NCBI GenBank assembly: GCA_005884155.1
Contig: VAXD01000078.1
Location: forward strand, 578 to 15,447
Length of the DNA: 14,870 nt
Origin: Actinomycetota bacterium
GTDB taxonomy: Bacteria > Actinomycetota > Thermoleophilia > Gaiellales > Gaiellaceae
Direction of reading: 5' to 3'
Shown here piece by piece: positions 12,529 to 14,870 of this stretch (positions are counted from its first letter, which is position 1; every line of letters begins with the position of its first letter). The position numbers and the translations under genes are program-made. Below the pieces are notes generated by a model that had not been told where the DNA came from, did no database searches, and was given only the letters and a program-made list of their open reading frames with translations.

Positions 12529-12768
12529 TTACGGCGCCCGCATGTGCCCTTCGACGTCGTCGTCCTCATCGTTCGCGGCGCGCATCCCGCGCATCTGCTC
12601 GTCGTCCATCGCAGCCCGCATGTGGCCCTCGACGTCGTCGCTCTCCTCGTCGTTCTCGGCGCGCATGCCGCGCATCTCGCGCATCTCGTCGTCCGTCCGC
12701 GCCCGCATGTGCCCTTCGACGTCCTGCTCCTCGGGCTCTCCGGCCCTCTGATCCTTCTCCTCCGACAC
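12529..12768 (-). CDS. Acidic DVEGHMRA-repeat protein (79 aa)
   Basis: A 79-residue protein from GTG 12768, made of repeats. After a charged leader (VSEEKDQRAGEPEEQ) comes unit 1 (16-44, 29 residues), unit 2 (45-70, 26 residues) and a last partial unit (71-79). Each begins DVEGHMRA; units 1 and 2 go on with DDE, then MRGMRA and NDE. The protein is rich in Asp, Glu, Arg, Met, Gly and His, lacks Cys, Trp, Phe and Leu, and is probably disordered. The start is secured by AAAGGAGG six bases upstream, the best ribosome binding site in the window. I recall similar VE-x-H repeats in small actinobacterial proteins but no function. A peptide precursor (leader plus repeated cores) or a metal-binding protein (GHM repeats) are both conceivable. 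The minus frame stays open for 890 bp upstream, but that part is antisense to the transporter gene. Confidence 0.8.
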   Translation of the reverse strand: MSEEKDQRAGEPEEQDVEGHMRARTDDEMREMRGMRAENDEESDDVEGHMRAAMDDEQMRGMRAANDEDDDVEGHMRAP

Positions 12769-12775
12769 TTGGTGC

Positions 12776-12783
12776 CTCCTTTC
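12776..12783 (-). promoter_or_regulatory. Strong ribosome binding site for the repeat protein
   Basis: AAAGGAGG on the minus strand, six bases before the GTG at 12768. It fixes the start within a long open frame. Confidence 0.8.
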
Positions 12784-12873
12784 GGGGTCCTTGAACTCGA
12801 TCTCAAGACGGTGTGCGCACCCAGAATCTTCCCTCGGTTGCCCGAATAAAGCAATCTGCGCAATTCTCCACGC

Positions 12874-14502
12874 ATGAACGCGCTTCGAGAACAGCTGCGG
12901 GAGTCCTCTCGCGCCATGCGCGAGGTCTACCGCAACCGCGCCCTGCGCCGGCTCCAGCTCGCCTGGGCGGGCTCGATCATCGGCACGTGGGCCTACAGCG
13001 TCGCGATCGTTGTCTACGCCTACCACCAGGGCGGCGCGTCGGCGGTCGGGCTCGTCGGGTTGATCCGCTTTCTGCCGGCTGCCTTCGCCGCGCCGTTCAC
13101 GTCCGTGCTCGGCGACCGCCTCCGCCGTGTGCCGGTGATGCTCTGCGCCGACCTTCTGCGCGCGTTGGCGCTCGGCGCGATGGCGGCGTGCGTGCTCGGC
13201 GGAGCCCCGGCGGGGGCCGTCTACGCACTTGCCGCCGCGGTCGGGATCATCTCGACCGCCTTCCAGCCCGCGCAGGCCGCGCTGCTGCCCGCCTTGGCGC
13301 GAACGCCGGAGGAGCTGACCGCCGCCAACGTCAGCTCGAGCACCCTCGAGAGCCTCGGGTTCTGCGTCGGTCCTGCACTCGGCGGCGTGCTGTTGGCGGT
13401 CTCGAGCACGTGGGTCGTCTTCGTCGTGACCGCGTTGACGTTCCTGTGGTCGGCGCTGATGCTGAGCGGGTTGCTTCGCTACGACGAGGCGCCGCTCACG
13501 CACGAGCACCGCTCGCTCCTGCACGAGGCCGGCGCCGGCTTCCGCGCGATCGCCGCCGACCACCGGCTGAAGCTCGTGATCGGCCTCTTCTCCGCGCAGT
13601 CGCTCGTGAACGGCGCGCTCAACGTGCTGATCGCCGTCACCGCGCTCCAGCTGCTTCACATCGGCTCGCCCGGAGTCGGCTACCTGAACGCGGCCGTCGG
13701 GGTCGGCGGCCTGCTTGGCGCCGTCCTCTCGCTGATGCTCGTCGGGCGGCGGCGGCTTGCGGGGACCTTCGGGCTCGCGATCGCAGGCGCGGGCGGGCCG
13801 ATCCTCTTCATCGCCCCGAACCCCTCGACCGAGATTGCGCTCGTCGCGTTCGCCCTGATCGGCGTCGCGAACATCGTCGAGGACGTCGCGGGCTTCACCC
13901 TTCTACAGCGGACGGCGCCCGCGGAGGTGCTCGCGCGCGTCTTCGGCGTCTTGCACAGCCTCTTCCTTGCCATGACCGGGCTGGGCGCGATTCTCGCCCC
14001 GCGGCTGATCGACCTGATCGGCGTGCGCTGGTCGCTCGTCTGCGTCGGCGCGTTCCTGCCCATCCTGACCCTCGCGACGCGGCTTCCGCTCGTGCGGCTG
14101 GACGACTCCGCCGTCGATCGCGCGGCCGAGCTCGATCTGCTGCGCGAGATCCCGATCTTTGCGCCGCTTTCCCCGCCGGTGCTCGAGGGCCTAGCGGCGC
14201 GCCTCGTCCCGGTGCACGCCGCTGCGGGGGAGGCGATCGTGCGGGAAGGCGAGACCGGCGACCGCTTCTACGTGATCTCTTCCGGCGAGGTCGATGTCTC
14301 GATCGGCGGCGAGCAGAAGGCAAGGCAGGAGATCGCGCTCCTACGCGACGTGCCGCGCACCGCGACCGTGACCGCCCGCACCGACACCGAGCTGCTCGCC
14401 CTCGAGCGCGAGGACTTTCTCGCGGCAGTCACCGGGCACGCAGCGAGCGCCGAGGCCGCGAACATGGTGATCGGCGCACGCCTGGGCATCTCGCCCGTTT
14501 AG
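12874..14502 (+). CDS. MFS transporter fused to a C-terminal cyclic-nucleotide-binding domain
   Basis: A 542-residue protein. Residues about 25-410 form a 12-helix MFS transporter of the EntS/MFS_3 exporter kind: GLIRFLPAAFAAPFTSVLGD and RLRRVPVM give the motif A region after TM2, and FQPAQAALLPALARTPEELT with GPALGGVLLAV are typical. Residues about 418-520 are a CNB domain: LLREIPIFAPLSPPVLEGLA, DRFYVISSGEVDVSI and then QEIALLRDVPRTATV, retaining the cassette Glu and Arg. The part that should read G-D-x-F-G before it is missing: VSIGGEQKAR goes straight to QEIALL, about 8-10 residues short. Fusion of a CNB domain to an exporter suggests gating or control by a nucleotide. No clear ribosome binding site; the repeat-protein gene lies divergent 105 bp away. 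The TAG stop forms the box before the next gene. Confidence 0.88.
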   Translation: MNALREQLRESSRAMREVYRNRALRRLQLAWAGSIIGTWAYSVAIVVYAYHQGGASAVGLVGLIRFLPAAFAAPFTSVLGDRLRRVPVMLCADLLRALALGAMAACVLGGAPAGAVYALAAAVGIISTAFQPAQAALLPALARTPEELTAANVSSSTLESLGFCVGPALGGVLLAVSSTWVVFVVTALTFLWSALMLSGLLRYDEAPLTHEHRSLLHEAGAGFRAIAADHRLKLVIGLFSAQSLVNGALNVLIAVTALQLLHIGSPGVGYLNAAVGVGGLLGAVLSLMLVGRRRLAGTFGLAIAGAGGPILFIAPNPSTEIALVAFALIGVANIVEDVAGFTLLQRTAPAEVLARVFGVLHSLFLAMTGLGAILAPRLIDLIGVRWSLVCVGAFLPILTLATRLPLVRLDDSAVDRAAELDLLREIPIFAPLSPPVLEGLAARLVPVHAAAGEAIVREGETGDRFYVISSGEVDVSIGGEQKARQEIALLRDVPRTATVTARTDTELLALEREDFLAAVTGHAASAEAANMVIGARLGISPV

Positions 14503-14505
14503 TAT
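14500..14505 (+). promoter_or_regulatory. Possible -10 box for second CNB gene
   Basis: TAGTAT, 8 nt before the ATG at 14514. The TAG is also the stop codon of the transporter gene. No Shine-Dalgarno sequence and no clear -35 box. Confidence 0.35.
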
Positions 14506-14513
14506 CCCGCGCG

Positions 14514-14870
14514 ATGGCTGGCCCGTCCGTCGAGCTGCTGCAGAAGATTCCGCTCTTCGCGGACCTCGAGCCAAAGGAGCTCGAGCAGCTCGGCGGCTCC
14601 TTCAAGGAGCGAACCTTCCAGGCCGGCGACACCGTCGCCAGCGAGGGTGAGAGCGGTGCAGGCTTCTTCGTGATCGAGAGCGGCGAGGCAGTCGTCAAGG
14701 TCGGCGCCGAGGAGGTGCGACGGCTCGGGCCTGGTGACTACTTCGGCGACATCGCGCTGATCGACATGGGCGCTCGGACGGCGTCGATCGAGGCCGAGAC
14801 AACGCTCGACTGCTACGGCCTGACTTTCTGGGACTTCCGACCGCTCGTCGAGAGCGACGCGCGCATCGCG
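14514..14870 (+). CDS. Second stand-alone CNB-domain protein (3' end cut by window)
   Basis: The first 119 codons of a gene that leaves the window still open. It is a close paralogue of the 136-aa CNB protein at 9754: shared stretches include SFKERTF, GAGFFVIESGEA, GDYFG, IALID, GAR and FRPLVES. Length so far suggests the same single-domain form with only the last helix missing. The phosphate-binding cassette is GDYFGDIAL...GARTASI: Asp79 stands where Glu is usual for contacting the ribose 2'-OH, while the phosphate-binding Arg is kept, so ligand preference may differ from the first copy. It follows the MFS-CNB fusion by 11 bp on the same strand and is likely cotranscribed with it or made from its own leaderless start. 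Confidence 0.88.
   Translation, partial: MAGPSVELLQKIPLFADLEPKELEQLGGSFKERTFQAGDTVASEGESGAGFFVIESGEAVVKVGAEEVRRLGPGDYFGDIALIDMGARTASIEAETTLDCYGLTFWDFRPLVESDARIA

Noticed and set aside
12541..12730. CRISPR array or DNA-level tandem repeat
   Set aside because: The repeats are codons for DVEGHMRA and vary at synonymous sites; there are no uniform repeats with unique spacers.
12769..13659. Upstream extension of the DVEGHMRA protein to 376 residues
   Set aside because: The added part is antisense to the MFS gene and lacks family character; AAAGGAGG fixes the start at 12768.

Overview
The window is GC-rich throughout. Coding density is high, gene junctions are tight (4-bp ATGA, GTGA or TTGA overlaps), GTG and TTG starts are common, and many genes lack a Shine-Dalgarno sequence but carry a TAnnnT box 6-9 nt before the start codon, as expected of leaderless mRNAs. 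Protein style (small acidic hypothetical proteins, FabL-like SDR, free-standing cyclic-nucleotide-binding domains) suggests an actinobacterium, probably of the Thermoleophilia (Gaiella/Solirubrobacter type). That placement is inference from gene style only.

Layout. 1-1180 (minus): the start of a DHA2-type MFS drug exporter, translationally coupled behind an EamA/DMT permease. 1212-2742 (plus): a small conserved-looking protein, a FabL-like enoyl-ACP reductase and a broken class I methyltransferase. 2334-2941 holds a perfect 199-bp direct repeat whose right-hand copy runs straight into the 3' end of a proline dehydrogenase gene and truncates it. 2941-4288 (minus): proline dehydrogenase behind a MarR regulator. 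4382-4573 (plus): a small divergent gene; the two divergent promoters share one palindrome. 4538-5257 (minus): two small hypothetical genes. 5281-8071 (plus): a frame-broken UbiE-like methyltransferase, a polytopic membrane protein and a membrane-anchored coiled-coil protein. 8181-12432 (plus): an uninterrupted run of a 64-aa protein, exonuclease VII (xseA, xseB), a cyclic-nucleotide-binding (CNB) protein, an ECF sigma factor, an 83-aa helical protein, a cytoplasmic-looking subtilase and a lone GAF protein, closed by a strong hairpin at 12466-12489. 12529-12768 (minus): a 79-aa acidic protein built of DVEGHMRA repeats. 12874-14870 (plus): an MFS transporter fused to a CNB domain, then a second stand-alone CNB gene cut by the window end.

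How the parts may work together. The most interesting block is CNB - ECF sigma - small helical protein - subtilase - GAF. It looks like a complete intracellular signalling module: two small-molecule sensor domains, a transcription factor and a protease with no export signal. Two more CNB domains lie 3-5 kb downstream, one fused to a transporter, so cyclic-nucleotide-type sensing is a local theme. The DVEGHMRA-repeat protein between these blocks has the best ribosome binding site in the window and no function I recognise.

Caution. Three genes between 2.2 and 5.9 kb have clean frame breaks, a fourth is truncated exactly at a perfect repeat, and a CNB domain has a small internal gap. Assembly error is a serious explanation for that part and should be excluded before any biological reading.
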